The notes below the pieces were generated by a model. That model did not search any database and was not told where the DNA came from. It was given only the letters and a program-made list of their open reading frames with translations. Shown piece after piece: positions 18,250 to 27,259 of a DNA stretch of 64,000 bases; positions within the stretch are counted from its first letter, which is position 1, and each line of letters begins with the position of its first letter. Origin of the DNA: Streptomyces halobius (lineage in GTDB: Bacteria > Actinomycetota > Actinomycetes > Streptomycetales > Streptomycetaceae); NCBI RefSeq assembly GCF_023277745.1, contig NZ_CP086322.1, positions 9,114,001 through 9,178,000 on the forward strand, given 5' to 3'. The position numbers and the translations under genes were made by a program.

Positions 18250-19512
18250 TCACAGATAGACGCCGTGCAGCCGCTCGTCGAGGTCCCGCACGACCTTCGG
18301 CGGCGTTGCCGATGTGTACGCGCGGCGCAGTGCACGAGCCCGCTCCACGATCCTGCCGGATCGGTAACGCAGGCCAGTCTCGACTGCGCGCGTCGCCAAG
18401 GCGAACGCGCCGTCGAGCCGCCCAGCGGCCATGTGACCGGACGCCACGTCGAGTATTAGGAGCGCCCGCTGTTTGTCGTGTCTCGAAGACAGCACAGCCC
18501 CTGCGGCATCCTGTGCCCCGAATACCCAGTTCGGCAGGCCGAGTCGGGCACCGCAGGACAGGCGGCACGCGGCCACCTTGCTCTCGCTGAAGGTGAACAC
18601 CCAGGGCCACGGCGGCGGCTCCTCGATCGCGATCCGCTCTGCGCTGCGTTCTGCGCCGGCGAGCGCCGTGTCTGCGGCGCCGGAGTCACCGGCCGCCGCG
18701 TGGGCGAGCGCTTCGACCGTGCACAGCCATGCCTCGGCAATGGCGGGGCGACCGTCGCCGAGCTGCCTGCGCGCCGCCCGCACAAGGTCAAGCCCTTGTG
18801 CAGCATTCCCGGCGTGTGCCTCGAACTGGGCCAGGCTGCCCAGCTGGTAGGCCGCCAGAAGCGGGTCAGCGGCGCGGCGGGCGGTCTTGATGGCGTTGCC
18901 GTACCAAGTCCGGGCGGAGCCGTAGTCGCCCATGTCCCAGGCCAGCCACCCGGCCAGGCTCGCCGCTTCGCTGCCGACGGCGGCCAACCTGGCGCGCTGG
19001 TCCTCGTGTTCGGTCTCGCTGGCGATGGTCTGGGTCAGGCGGAGGTGCGCGAGCACGGGCTCGGTCAGGTGCCGGGAAGGGGTCGAGCCGTCCATGCGGC
19101 GGAAGGCGGACGTGGCCAGGCGCAGCGTGGCGGCCTGGCCGTCGCCCGAGTGCCCGTGATGCGCGGGGAGTGCCGCGAGCGCCGGTGCGGTGGCGACTGC
19201 GGCCGCGCCTGCGAGGAAGTTGCGCCGTTCCACTTCTGTTCCGTCCACGTGCGTGGCGTGTGCCGCTGTGTGATCGGCGAGTCCGACCAGCCGCGGGGGG
19301 ATGTGTAAGTGCGTGGCGGCTCTCGCCAGGAGTGTCATGTTGTAGGTGGCGGTCCCGTGGCTTTCCATCCGGGAGACCGCGGACTGGCTGATCCCGCACG
19401 CTTCGCCCAGCTGCTTCTGCGAGACGCCGGCCGCGGTACGGGCGAGGTTCACCACCCGACCGTAGTCACCGGCCCGTGAAGCATCCCGGATCGCCTGCGC
19501 GGACCAGTTCAT
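18250..19512 (-). CDS. XRE-family regulator with TPR-like C-terminal domain
   Basis: 420 residues from the ATG at 19512. The N-terminal helix-turn-helix is clear (NLARTAAGVSQKQLGEACGI then SQSAVSRMESHG). A Tat-like linker with RRNFLAGAAAVATAPALAAL marks the usual domain border of this Streptomyces regulator group. The rest is alpha-helical TPR-type repeats rich in A/G/L. A perfect hyphenated palindrome about 60 bp upstream (19571-19585) may be its operator. It is divergent from the DUF6415 gene. Confidence 0.85.
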   Translation of the reverse strand: MNWSAQAIRDASRAGDYGRVVNLARTAAGVSQKQLGEACGISQSAVSRMESHGTATYNMTLLARAATHLHIPPRLVGLADHTAAHATHVDGTEVERRNFLAGAAAVATAPALAALPAHHGHSGDGQAATLRLATSAFRRMDGSTPSRHLTEPVLAHLRLTQTIASETEHEDQRARLAAVGSEAASLAGWLAWDMGDYGSARTWYGNAIKTARRAADPLLAAYQLGSLAQFEAHAGNAAQGLDLVRAARRQLGDGRPAIAEAWLCTVEALAHAAAGDSGAADTALAGAERSAERIAIEEPPPWPWVFTFSESKVAACRLSCGARLGLPNWVFGAQDAAGAVLSSRHDKQRALLILDVASGHMAAGRLDGAFALATRAVETGLRYRSGRIVERARALRRAYTSATPPKVVRDLDERLHGVYL

Positions 19513-19570
19513 CGATGTGATCCCCCCTGACTCGGTCGTACATGGCCCCAGGCGCTTCTGGTGCACCGGT

Positions 19571-19585
19571 ATGCGCGCTGCGCAT
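19571..19585. promoter_or_regulatory. Palindromic operator candidate between divergent genes
   Basis: ATGCGC-GCT-GCGCAT is a perfect 6-bp inverted repeat with a 3-bp spacer, followed by a further CCGTATGCG half-site-like copy. It lies in the 196-bp divergent gap between the XRE regulator (start 19512) and the DUF6415-type gene (start 19709). Autoregulation by the XRE protein is the natural guess. Confidence 0.4.
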
Positions 19586-19708
19586 GCCCGTATGCGATAG
19601 CCGGGTCAACGTTGGCCTCCCCAGCATGACGCGCGGTTTGGTCATCGCACTACCCGCCGTCGAGAAGCGGATACCGAGTGTTAGACGGTCCGCGGGGAGG
19701 TTACGACC

Positions 19709-20089
19709 GTGACAACCACGGAACAGCCCAGGGCAGCCGAGATGGCCGACAACATCGACGTGGACCGCATCGCCCTGACGATCGACCACGCACTGGCCGA
19801 GCGGCGGGTCCTTCCTCCGTACGAGGAGCTGACCGACCTGGAGCAGCTGCTTCGCCGACACATCCAGCTGCTCCTGCCGGTCGTGCAGGAACGCACCAAC
19901 GGCATGGACCGGGGTAGCGCGGCGTGGTACGAGCGCCAGGCCGCCCTGGACAGCGTGCGTCATCTGGTCGACCGCGGTATGGGGAATGGCTTGATGTCCG
20001 CCACGGTCCACGTCCAGGAGTTGGGGCGCGCCTGCCGCTTCCTCCTGGACTACTACCGGGAGGTGCCCCGTGGCGCTTCTACCGCCTGA
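19709..20089 (+). CDS. DUF6415-like protein
   Basis: 126 residues from a GTG at 19709 behind GGGGAGG. Segments such as RIALTIDHALAERRVLPPYE, LEQLLRRHIQLLLPVVQ and ATVHVQELGRACRFLLDYYR resemble the small helical DUF6415 family found by actinobacterial accessory regulators. Function is unknown. Its end overlaps the start of the next gene by 20 bp in another frame, implying coupled translation. Confidence 0.6.
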   Translation: MTTTEQPRAAEMADNIDVDRIALTIDHALAERRVLPPYEELTDLEQLLRRHIQLLLPVVQERTNGMDRGSAAWYERQAALDSVRHLVDRGMGNGLMSATVHVQELGRACRFLLDYYREVPRGASTA

Positions 20090-21581
20090 TCTCGAAGAGC
20101 TTCGCTCCCGCTTACCGGCCGTCGACTCGCTGCCGGTCAAGGGCTTCCCGAAGCAGAGCACCGCGGTTCGGAGGCTGCGGACTGTCCAGCACCTCTACGA
20201 ACGTGCTGGGGTTCTCGCTCACATCGGGTTCGCCCCGGATGAGGGCTACGCGCTGACCGACAAGACCAGTCCCCACGGTGTCCATGAGCTGATGATGATC
20301 TCTGCCGGACGCAGCCACCGGCCCGGCCTGCACGATCATTCCCCCGCCTTCGCGGGGGCCCTCGGAGTCATCGCGTCCTGCTTCGCCGCACACTGTGCCG
20401 AGCGCGACCTGTCCCCGGCCGTCTCGTGGAGCTACGACCCCGCCACCCGCGACCGCGAGTCCATCCAGGGCGAGAAGCGCTTCCACGCCCACCTGATCGG
20501 GCGCACCGCCGGCGAACGGGCCTGGGTCGCGGAACACGCCCAGCCCGCGGGGAGCCTGAGCCCGATGCGCCGGCGCCGCATCGCTGAGGAGGCCTCCGTA
20601 CTCGGGGCGCTGCTGGCCGCCGACTGCATCGACCCCGACGCCTTGCGGGTCCTCATCCCGGTGCCCGCACTGTCCAGCCCGGCCGCGACCACCTCCGCCG
20701 TATTCACGCTTCCCGGGGGCTGGGAGGAGTTCACCGCGCCCGGCCTGTACGAAGACCTCGTGTACGTGCACCGCAAGCTGACGCGCATCTACGATGAGAT
20801 CATCCGGGCCTGCACCCTGGGCGTCTCCGGAATCTGGAAACGCCCCGCCGTCGACCCCGGCCGGGTGGACGAGGTACGGCTTCCCTTGACCGTGCCCACC
20901 CGCGACGCCCTCGCCCACTACTTCGCCGCACTGCGCCCCGGCGTGCTCGATGGGATCCAGGGAGCCGGCGCCTGCGGCCGCCAGGCGGTCACGCACGTCT
21001 ACCCCCTCGCGGGGCTCGCCTACGCCGTCACCTTCACCCAGGCCGGCAACCGGCTGCACGCCCACGTCCGCGCCAACGTGTTCTCCGACCTCGGCGGCGC
21101 CGCGGTCTTCATCGACAGCCCGCCGGAGAACCCGAACCTCCTCATCATGTGCCTGGCTGCGGCTCGATGGCTCGTCACGCCGGTGAAGAGTGACGGCGCC
21201 TCACTCGAGGACGGCCTCAAGGACATCGCCCGGAGCTTCAGCATGGTGAAGGCGCAGATCAACCCCATGCTGACTCTGCTGGGCGTCGTACACTTCTCCT
21301 CCCCGCGCAACGCAAGGGGCATCCACAAGGAAGTCGACGAGCGAGCCAAGAAGATCCTCGGCAAGGTCTCGCACACGTTCCAGAATGTGATCGGCCAGTC
21401 GGAAAAGACCGCCGAGCTTGCCCGTCGGCCTGGCTACTTCTGCCCTGTCCACGAGCTGCATGAGCGCCGGCTGCAGGGAGACCGCACGATCCCGGAGGCA
21501 GCCTCTGCGCTGGCCCAGGATCACGACGCCCTGACCATTGAGATCTTCGAACGAGCCCAGATGCTGAGGAGCGCTACCTGA
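20070..21581 (+). CDS. Unrecognised 503-residue protein
   Basis: A GTG at 20070 opens a 503-residue frame with good codon bias and no clear family. Visible traits: an N-terminal VKGFPKQSTAVRRLRTVQHL; a middle region with HELMMISAGRSHRPGLHDHS, SWSYDP and GEKRFHAHLIGRTAGE; a second HAH in GNRLHAHVRANVFSDLG; and a C-terminal Cys/His stretch (RRPGYFCPVHELHERRLQG). The paired HAH motifs could bind metal or phosphate, but no catalytic family fits. It overlaps the DUF6415 gene and is joined to the next gene (end 21581 equals the next start), so the three form an operon. Confidence 0.6.
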   Translation: MALLPPDLEELRSRLPAVDSLPVKGFPKQSTAVRRLRTVQHLYERAGVLAHIGFAPDEGYALTDKTSPHGVHELMMISAGRSHRPGLHDHSPAFAGALGVIASCFAAHCAERDLSPAVSWSYDPATRDRESIQGEKRFHAHLIGRTAGERAWVAEHAQPAGSLSPMRRRRIAEEASVLGALLAADCIDPDALRVLIPVPALSSPAATTSAVFTLPGGWEEFTAPGLYEDLVYVHRKLTRIYDEIIRACTLGVSGIWKRPAVDPGRVDEVRLPLTVPTRDALAHYFAALRPGVLDGIQGAGACGRQAVTHVYPLAGLAYAVTFTQAGNRLHAHVRANVFSDLGGAAVFIDSPPENPNLLIMCLAAARWLVTPVKSDGASLEDGLKDIARSFSMVKAQINPMLTLLGVVHFSSPRNARGIHKEVDERAKKILGKVSHTFQNVIGQSEKTAELARRPGYFCPVHELHERRLQGDRTIPEAASALAQDHDALTIEIFERAQMLRSAT

Positions 21582-22243
21582 TGGCGAAGAGCAAGGACGC
21601 CGCAACCAATCCTTCGGACGGGAACGAGGAGTCCCTGGAGGACGCGTTCTCAGGCGGAGCATCGGATGCAAGCAGTGAGGGAGGGGTCTTCGGCGCCTGG
21701 CAGGGCGGGGGAGTGGCAGCACCTGCTCCTACTGTGCCCGCGCCTGCCCCTGCGCCGGCCGCCGCGGCCAGCACTCCCGCTGTCAGTCCTGTGGTGACTG
21801 AGACTCAGCAAACGGTCACCGCGGACGGGCGTGAGCCCTTCCGTAAGCCGGTCGGGTTCCGTGTGTCGGTGGGTGTCGCCAAGCGCTTGGAACGTTTCCG
21901 CAAGGACAAGAACCTCACAGTGACCGAGGTCGTCATGCTGATGGCTGACAAGTCCGTGGCGGTCATGGAGGAGATGCTGAAGTACGCGGTTCAGGGGCCC
22001 AAGGTGCAGACGTCTCTGTTCGCGCCGCAAGGTGTCGCGGGTCCTCCGAAGGGGACGGGATCGGAGCAGCGTCAGTGGGCTCCTCGTCCTGAGGACCGCC
22101 AGGTAATGGCTCAGTTGGTGGAGATATCTGGGCTGGCGAACGAGTCGTCTTACATCGCGGCTCCCTCAACTACTGCCTTCCTGAGAAGCCCTGCAAGAAG
22201 GATTGAACTGACGCGAAGCATGATGTGCGGGGCCTGTACGTGA
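21581..22243 (+). CDS. Plasmid-type protein with possible DNA-binding core
   Basis: 220 residues, starting in the last base of the preceding gene's stop. The first 75 residues are acidic and then a Pro/Ala linker (APAPTVPAPAPAPAAAAS). The core GFRVSVGVAKRLERFRKDKN then LTVTEVVMLMADKSVAVMEE has the spacing of a ribbon-helix-helix-like DNA-binding or partition protein. The last 40 residues (GLANESSYIAAP and on) look unlike the rest and may result from a shift. Placed before a DUF2637 gene, a role in element maintenance is plausible but unproved. Confidence 0.45.
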   Translation: MAKSKDAATNPSDGNEESLEDAFSGGASDASSEGGVFGAWQGGGVAAPAPTVPAPAPAPAAAASTPAVSPVVTETQQTVTADGREPFRKPVGFRVSVGVAKRLERFRKDKNLTVTEVVMLMADKSVAVMEEMLKYAVQGPKVQTSLFAPQGVAGPPKGTGSEQRQWAPRPEDRQVMAQLVEISGLANESSYIAAPSTTAFLRSPARRIELTRSMMCGACT

Positions 22244-22698
22244 GCTGGTCCAGGTCCCGCAGGGTTTCTCGTACGGCGTCGCCGTACTGCCAAAACTCCG
22301 TCAGTTTGCCCCTAATTGTCGCTTCGCGCATACCGTCTGACCTGCGAAAACTCCTCTGGCGCGCAAACAGCAGCGCGTCGGAGTCATCGCCCAGCGGCGA
22401 TGTGAAAGCCGCTCAGAAGGGCGTACAGCCGTTTTCATCCGACCGGCGAGCCATGCCATGCGCCGCTCAGCGTCGCAACAGTCCAGACCCCGTCCCCCCC
22501 CCGGCGGGCGATTTCGCCAGACTCTCGGCTCGATAGCAGGCGAAGCCAACCCAGACCCTCGCAACCGCTCCGCCCCGGGGCCCGGTAGTGGCACAGGTCG
22601 AACAACTCCGACGCGATCCCGCCGGACCGAGGCCAGTCGCCAGCAGCTGTGAGAATGTGAAGGCCGCTCTGAAAGCACTGTGAAAGAAGGCGAGCGGC
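22244..22698. other. 455-bp intergenic stretch
   Basis: No convincing plus-strand gene. On the minus strand 22170-22331 could encode a 53-residue peptide (MREATIRGKLTEFWQYGDAV, then RETLRDLDQLTYRP) with credible codon use; it overlaps the 3' end of the previous gene and may be a truncated gene. Two imperfect 20-bp direct repeats (22399-22419 and 22655-22675, ATGTGAA-GCCGCTC core) flank the rest; the second lies just before the DUF2637 gene. Confidence 0.35.
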
Positions 22699-24330
22699 GT
22701 GGCCGAAGGAACGGGGAGGCCATCAGAGATAGGCCGGGCTCACCGGATCCTGATCTCGGTAGTCGTCGCTGGAGCAGTAGCGATCGCTGGCATCGGCTTC
22801 GCCGGCTCCTACGCAGCCGTGCGCGAGCTCGCGGAGAGGAAAGGCTTCGGCGCGTTCTCGGTCGTCTTCCCTATCGGTATCGACGCCGGGATCGTGGTGC
22901 TGCTGGCGTTGGATCTGCTGCTGACTTGGATTCGTATCCCGTTTCCGCTGCTGCGCCAGACCGCGTGGCTGCTGACGACTGCCACGGTCGCCTTCAACGG
23001 CGCCTCCGCCTGGCCCGACGCGCTGGGCGTCGGGATGCACGCAGTGATCCCCGTGCTGTTCGTCGTCGCAGTCGAGGCCGCCCGGCACGCGATCGGCCGG
23101 ATCGCCGACATCACGGCGGACAAGCACATGGAGGGTGTGCGCATCACGCGCTGGCTGCTGTCGCCCGTCCCGACGTTCCTGTTGTGGCGGCGGATGAAGC
23201 TGTGGGAGCTGCGGTCGTACGACGCGGTGATCAAACTGGAGCAGGAACGGCTGGTGTACCAGGCACGGCTGCGTTCGCGATTCGGGCGGGGTTGGCGTCG
23301 TAAGGCTCCTGTGGAGTCCTTGATGCCGCTGCGGCTCGCCCGGTACGGCGTACCGCTGGTGGAGACTGCGCCGGCTGGCCTCGCTGCGGCGGGCAACGAG
23401 GCTCCGATCGAGGCCCTGGCGGCCCCGGCTTCCGCCGAGCTGGTGTCGGCCGATGGCCCCCAGTACTCGCCCGGCGCATCGGAAGACACCACTGAACTGT
23501 CCGGTCGCCGGGGCGAGGAGACCAGCACAGTGGCCGCAGGCGTCAGCGCGCGGGAGGTGCCCGAGCGGGCCGCTGATCTCGCCGACGCCTTCCGCGCCTA
23601 CCTCGCGCAGTACGGCGCTTCCCCCAACTCTCGGCAATTCGCCCTGTATCTCGTCGACGTCGGCATCACCGACCCGGAGACAGGGGGCCCGCTCCCGGAA
23701 GCCATGCTCCGTCCCGCCCTGCAAGAGCTGCGCCGGCAACGCCCCGCCCTGGCGGGTGATGCCATGGACGTGGTCGATCCCAAGCCTGAGCAGTGGCAGG
23801 GGGCTGGTACCGGCCAGCCGTACAGCAGCGTTGCCGAGCACGAGTCGGCCAGCCCCGCGCCGACCGCTACGGCCCCGCTTCCGGAACCGGTGGCCACAGC
23901 ATCGGCCACCGGCGGGCAGGGTGCGCATCATCCGGTTTCCTCGGCCACCGGACAGGGCGCGACCGGCCAGACGGACGTTGCGGCTTCAGCCCGACCGTCG
24001 ACGATCCCGCCCGCGCGCGTGCCCGACGCCGTCGGCCAGCCTGAACTGTGGGAGACCGCCTCTCAGAACACCGGTGAGGCCACAGCGCGCAAGCCGCAAC
24101 CACAGCAGCAAGAGCTCGACCCCGAGGAGCAGAGGATCGAGCAGGTGGTGCAGTGGCTGATCGAGGCGGAGGCCACCGGCAAGCGCCTGTCTGGTGCAGA
24201 GGTTGCTCGTCGGCTGCAAGTAGCCCCGCGAACGGGCCAGCGCGTGGTCGCCGCGGCCAAGGAGGTCAAGGAGGCTCGCGAGCGACAGCAGGGCCGGTCG
24301 CACCTGAGGTCGGTCACCCACCGCACATGA
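22699..24330 (+). CDS. DUF2637 membrane protein with C-terminal winged-helix-like region (Spd-type)
   Basis: 543 residues from a GTG at 22699 behind AAGAAGG. Four membrane segments fill the first 140 residues (LISVVVAGAVAIAGIGFAGS, FPIGIDAGIVVLLALDLLLT, TAWLLTTATVAFNGASAW, AVIPVLFVVAVEAARHAI), the DUF2637 layout known from Streptomyces plasmid-spread genes. A basic segment (WRRMKLWELRSYDAVI) and a long Pro/Ala/Ser linker lead to a C-terminal helix-turn-helix-like stretch (KRLSGAEVARRLQVAPRTGQ). Spd proteins help move conjugative plasmids through mycelium; this supports a conjugative element. Confidence 0.8.
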   Translation: MAEGTGRPSEIGRAHRILISVVVAGAVAIAGIGFAGSYAAVRELAERKGFGAFSVVFPIGIDAGIVVLLALDLLLTWIRIPFPLLRQTAWLLTTATVAFNGASAWPDALGVGMHAVIPVLFVVAVEAARHAIGRIADITADKHMEGVRITRWLLSPVPTFLLWRRMKLWELRSYDAVIKLEQERLVYQARLRSRFGRGWRRKAPVESLMPLRLARYGVPLVETAPAGLAAAGNEAPIEALAAPASAELVSADGPQYSPGASEDTTELSGRRGEETSTVAAGVSAREVPERAADLADAFRAYLAQYGASPNSRQFALYLVDVGITDPETGGPLPEAMLRPALQELRRQRPALAGDAMDVVDPKPEQWQGAGTGQPYSSVAEHESASPAPTATAPLPEPVATASATGGQGAHHPVSSATGQGATGQTDVAASARPSTIPPARVPDAVGQPELWETASQNTGEATARKPQPQQQELDPEEQRIEQVVQWLIEAEATGKRLSGAEVARRLQVAPRTGQRVVAAAKEVKEARERQQGRSHLRSVTHRT

Positions 24331-24385
24331 CCGGTCGGCCGCGTCGACGCGCCACGGCATCCGTGCAGCTGTTCCCGTCAGGAGC

Positions 24386-24610
24386 GTGGTCGTCACCGGC
24401 GAGGACAGCCGCGCCACGTGGACGCTCCCGGCCCCGCTGGACGCACCGCCCGTCGTCACCGCGCTCGTCGAGGGGGACGGGCTGCTCCTGGCGGTACTTG
24501 AGGACGCGACCCCGCAGGCGGTGACGGTGCGGGTGTGGACGCTCGTGCCGCGCCGGGCCCCGGCCGGGCCGGGCATCGCCGTCCACCTGACTGCCGCACC
24601 GCGGCAGTAG
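24386..24610 (+). CDS. Small phage-type structural protein
   Basis: 74 residues (VVTGEDSRATWTLPAPLDAP, then VRVWTLVPRRAPAGPGIAVH) matching small beta-rich proteins that precede glycine-rich tail proteins in actinophages. It lies 61 bp upstream of the glycine-rich gene and is probably prophage debris. Start GTG at 24386; an upstream start in the same frame is possible. No ribosome site is obvious. Confidence 0.5.
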   Translation: MVVTGEDSRATWTLPAPLDAPPVVTALVEGDGLLLAVLEDATPQAVTVRVWTLVPRRAPAGPGIAVHLTAAPRQ

Positions 24611-24671
24611 ATTGGTGGGGCCGCTGGTTGTGGGCCGGGCGCTGAACTGACATCCCACAAAGGGGCCTGGT

Positions 24672-25393
24672 ATGGCGTCTGTCTGCGCATGCGGCGATTA
24701 CTTCGAGGTCACGACGACGGGGAACTCTGCCTCAAGCCGGGCGTTCAAGGGCTGCGCGACGTCGTGTACGTCAAAGAGCCCGGGAACCACCAGTTCGTCA
24801 AAGACGACTACCCCTGGCTGGCGCGCATCAAGGTGCGCGTGCAGGCGGCCGGGGGTGGTGCGGCCGGTGCGTCAGCCGCTGCCGGTCAGCTGGTGACGCG
24901 GCCGGGCGGAGCGGGCGGTGGCTATAGCGAGGCCGTGATCGACGCGGCCACGCTCGGTGCGGTGGAGTCCGTCGTCGTTGGCGCGGGCGGTGAGGCCGGC
25001 GGGACGTCGTCCGACGGCGGCGCCGGCGGGAACAGCTCCTTCGGCGGGTTCGTCGTCGCGAACGGCGGCGCGGGTGGGACCGCGGTCATGACGTCCGGGA
25101 CGTCTCTGCAGTGCTGCTCCGGTATCCCTGCCCCGCTCGCCGGAAGCGGCGACTGGGCGAGCGGCGGCGGCGGCGGAGGCGGATGCATCCGCCTTAGCGG
25201 GACTGACGGCCTGGCGGGCGAGGGCGGTGAATCCCACCTTGGGCACGGAGGCTTCCAGCGGGCGTCCAACGGCGGCGGTGGCGCCCCCCGAGGCTACGGC
25301 GGCGGCGCGGCCGAAGGCTACGCCCGGGACGACTCCAGTACCCCTGGAACCGAGGGCGCGAGCGGCATCGTCATCATCGAACTCTACGGCTGA
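24672..25393 (+). pseudogene. Glycine-rich phage tail protein, frameshifted
   Basis: The ATG at 24672 follows AAAGGGGCC and reads MASVCACGDYFEVTTTG; the rest of the protein continues in the next frame as ELCLKPGVQGLRDVVYVKEP through RIKVRVQAAGGGAAGASAAA to the end SGIVIIELYG. One missing G in the GGGG run near 24720 accounts for the shift. The Gly-rich body (GGAGGGYSEAVIDAATLGAV, ASGGGGGGGCIRLSG, GGGGAPRGYGGGA) and terminal IVIIELYG are hallmarks of Streptomyces phage minor tail proteins. It is probably inactive or mis-sequenced. Confidence 0.7.
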
Positions 25394-25879
25394 GGACACC
25401 GTCCGGACAATTGGCGCTTTCCACGCACATCCTGGTGGCGCCCGGCGGCGACTGCCACAAGGTCCGCCGCGGCGTCCAGCAGCTGCTGAGCCGCCCCCGC
25501 GCCCGCCGTGGGTCAAGGCTGACGGTACTGTCGACAAGAGCAAGATGCCCGATATCCTGCCTGACCGGACGGGAAGCTGTCGCGGCCGTCCATCCAGACG
25601 GCGATGCCGCCTCCCTTCTCCAGAAGCTTCGCCTGACGGGTCCGGTCCTTCACGAGGAGCTGCCACGTGCCCAGGGGTTGTAGCGCAGGACCAGGTCCAG
25701 CTTGATCCAGGTGTCCAGCTCGCCGATCCGATGAATCAGGCCGTTGTCGTCGGGGCGGCCACGGACCTCGATTCGGTACCCCAATAGAACCCCCTAACCA
25801 CCCATGGGTGGAACATGGCGATTTGTTCTGCTCGGTTACGGTTGTGCTGATCGATGTGTCTGATGAAATGTGAGTTGTC
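25394..25879 (-). pseudogene. Phage tail gene debris (Gp37-like)
   Basis: On the minus strand two frames together read YRIEVRGRPDDNGLIHRIGE, then LDTWIKLDLVLRYN, then after a shift GTWQLLVKDRTRQAKLLEKG and GGIAVWMDGRDSFPSGQ (about 25790 to 25545). This matches the start of Gp37-like (ReqiPepy6-type) tail proteins. No start codon is left. On the plus strand 25490-25560 reads PPWVKADGTVDKSKMPDILP, another phage-type scrap. No intact gene occupies this stretch. Confidence 0.5.
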
Positions 25880-26227
25880 ATGCCGAAGCGCCGCCGCTGG
25901 CTGTCGCATCTTGTGTGGACAGAGTTCCTGGCGCCCTGGATCTTCCCGATCAACCTTGATGGCACGAGGGAATGGAAGTGGTGGAACCCCAGGGGCTTCC
26001 TGCTGCTCGTTTGCAGCCCCGTAGCTGTGCTCTGGGCCCTTGGTCCGAATAACGACGCCACATGGTGGGCTCGAATTTTGACCGCTCTTGCGGGTGTGGT
26101 CGGCGCAGCTGTTCTCGTGCTCGCGTTCATCGGATACCGCAGGCTTGCCGCACCGCCCGCGGCCACAAATGACTCTGATCCGCACAGCCCTTCCGAGAGG
26201 GATCGACTTTTCAGCGGGCCGCAGTGA
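25880..26227 (+). CDS. Small two-helix membrane protein
   Basis: 115 residues. A basic N-terminus (MPKRRRWLSHLVW) precedes two membrane segments (GFLLLVCSPVAVLWAL, ILTALAGVVGAAVLVLAFIG) and a hydrophilic tail. No family recognised. Base composition here (25.8-26.2 kb) is visibly less GC-rich than the neighbours, which suggests a different origin. Confidence 0.5.
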   Translation: MPKRRRWLSHLVWTEFLAPWIFPINLDGTREWKWWNPRGFLLLVCSPVAVLWALGPNNDATWWARILTALAGVVGAAVLVLAFIGYRRLAAPPAATNDSDPHSPSERDRLFSGPQ

Positions 26228-26545
26228 CGCACGCCACCATGCGACCATTGCGTAGCCGCTTAGTGGTCAACGCTCGAACTCCTTCGGGGGTTGACCACAG
26301 AGCAGGACTTGTGGTGAGACCGGTCCGGGTGTCTTGGTTGCAGAGCGAGGCTGCTGCCAGGGTAGGACCGCCGTGTCAGCGCCGCCGCTACTGCTGCCGG
26401 TCCAGTCGCTGATCGCGCAGTAAGGGGTGTCGTTGACGGTAACCAACAGTCCGTGGCGGGCCTCGGGTTCAACCTGGTACGGCTCCTGCCGTCCACCTAC
26501 CGGTTCCGGTGGGGCGTGGATGCAGAACGGCCGTTCACACCGTGG

Positions 26546-27109
26546 CTACTGCTGCTTCCACTGCTCTTTGGTGATCTCGTACCGTACGCCTCCGTGCTCG
26601 GAGCCCTCGATCATCTCCATGTCGGAGGGAGTGGGGATGGTGTCCGCGAGCGTCATTTCGAGCTTTTCCATGATGTTGCGCGAACCGTGGTTCACGGACA
26701 TCGTCTCAGCCCAGACCATGCGCACACCGAGCTCCGTGAACGCCTTGCCCAGCAAGGCCCGCGAGCCCTCGGTGGCATAACCCTTGCCCCAAGCCGCCTG
26801 CCGCAGCCGGTAGCCGAGTTCGACTTCGTCCAGCGGGCCCTCCGGCGCGGGACGCAGGATGAACCAGCCGATGAACGCGCCGCCGTCCTTCTCGTGCGCG
26901 GCGAATAGTCCGAGGTCGCCGCCCCACTTCTCGTAGCCGTCGAGGATGTTCGGCAGGTAGCGCTCGCGGACGACCTCCGGCGCGGTCGGATTGCCGCCGG
27001 TCAGGTAGCGCATCACCGCCGGGTCGCTGTCCAGCTCGATCAGCAGGTCCGCGTCATCGGCAGTGAAGCGGCGCAGGGCCAGGCGCTCGGTCTCCAGGTA
27101 GGTGTCCAC
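26546..27109 (-). CDS. GNAT N-acetyltransferase (RimJ/RimL type)
   Basis: 187 residues from a GTG at 27109. TYLETERLALRRFTADDADL is the standard RimJ-like opening; AFIGWFILRP and ELGYRLRQAAWGKGYATEGS contain the acetyl-CoA motif A (R/Q-x-x-G-x-G/A form, here RQAAWGKGYA), followed by VWAETMSVNHGSRNIMEKLE. The fold acetylates amino groups of proteins, antibiotics or metabolites; the substrate is unknown. It lies between the inverted ends of an IS630-type element and is divergent from its transposase. Confidence 0.85.
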   Translation of the reverse strand: MDTYLETERLALRRFTADDADLLIELDSDPAVMRYLTGGNPTAPEVVRERYLPNILDGYEKWGGDLGLFAAHEKDGGAFIGWFILRPAPEGPLDEVELGYRLRQAAWGKGYATEGSRALLGKAFTELGVRMVWAETMSVNHGSRNIMEKLEMTLADTIPTPSDMEMIEGSEHGGVRYEITKEQWKQQ

Positions 27110-27259
27110 GAGTCGATCATGCCTGAAGCAAGTCGGGCAGCCCAACGGTTTTCCTCGGCAACTCGGGGGCTTTGCCATGACTTCGCAGGATATAGAGACG
27201 GGTGCGCCCTGGTGCCGGCCCGTTCCCCGTTGCCTCGAAGGATCGGTCGCTTTCCTCCC

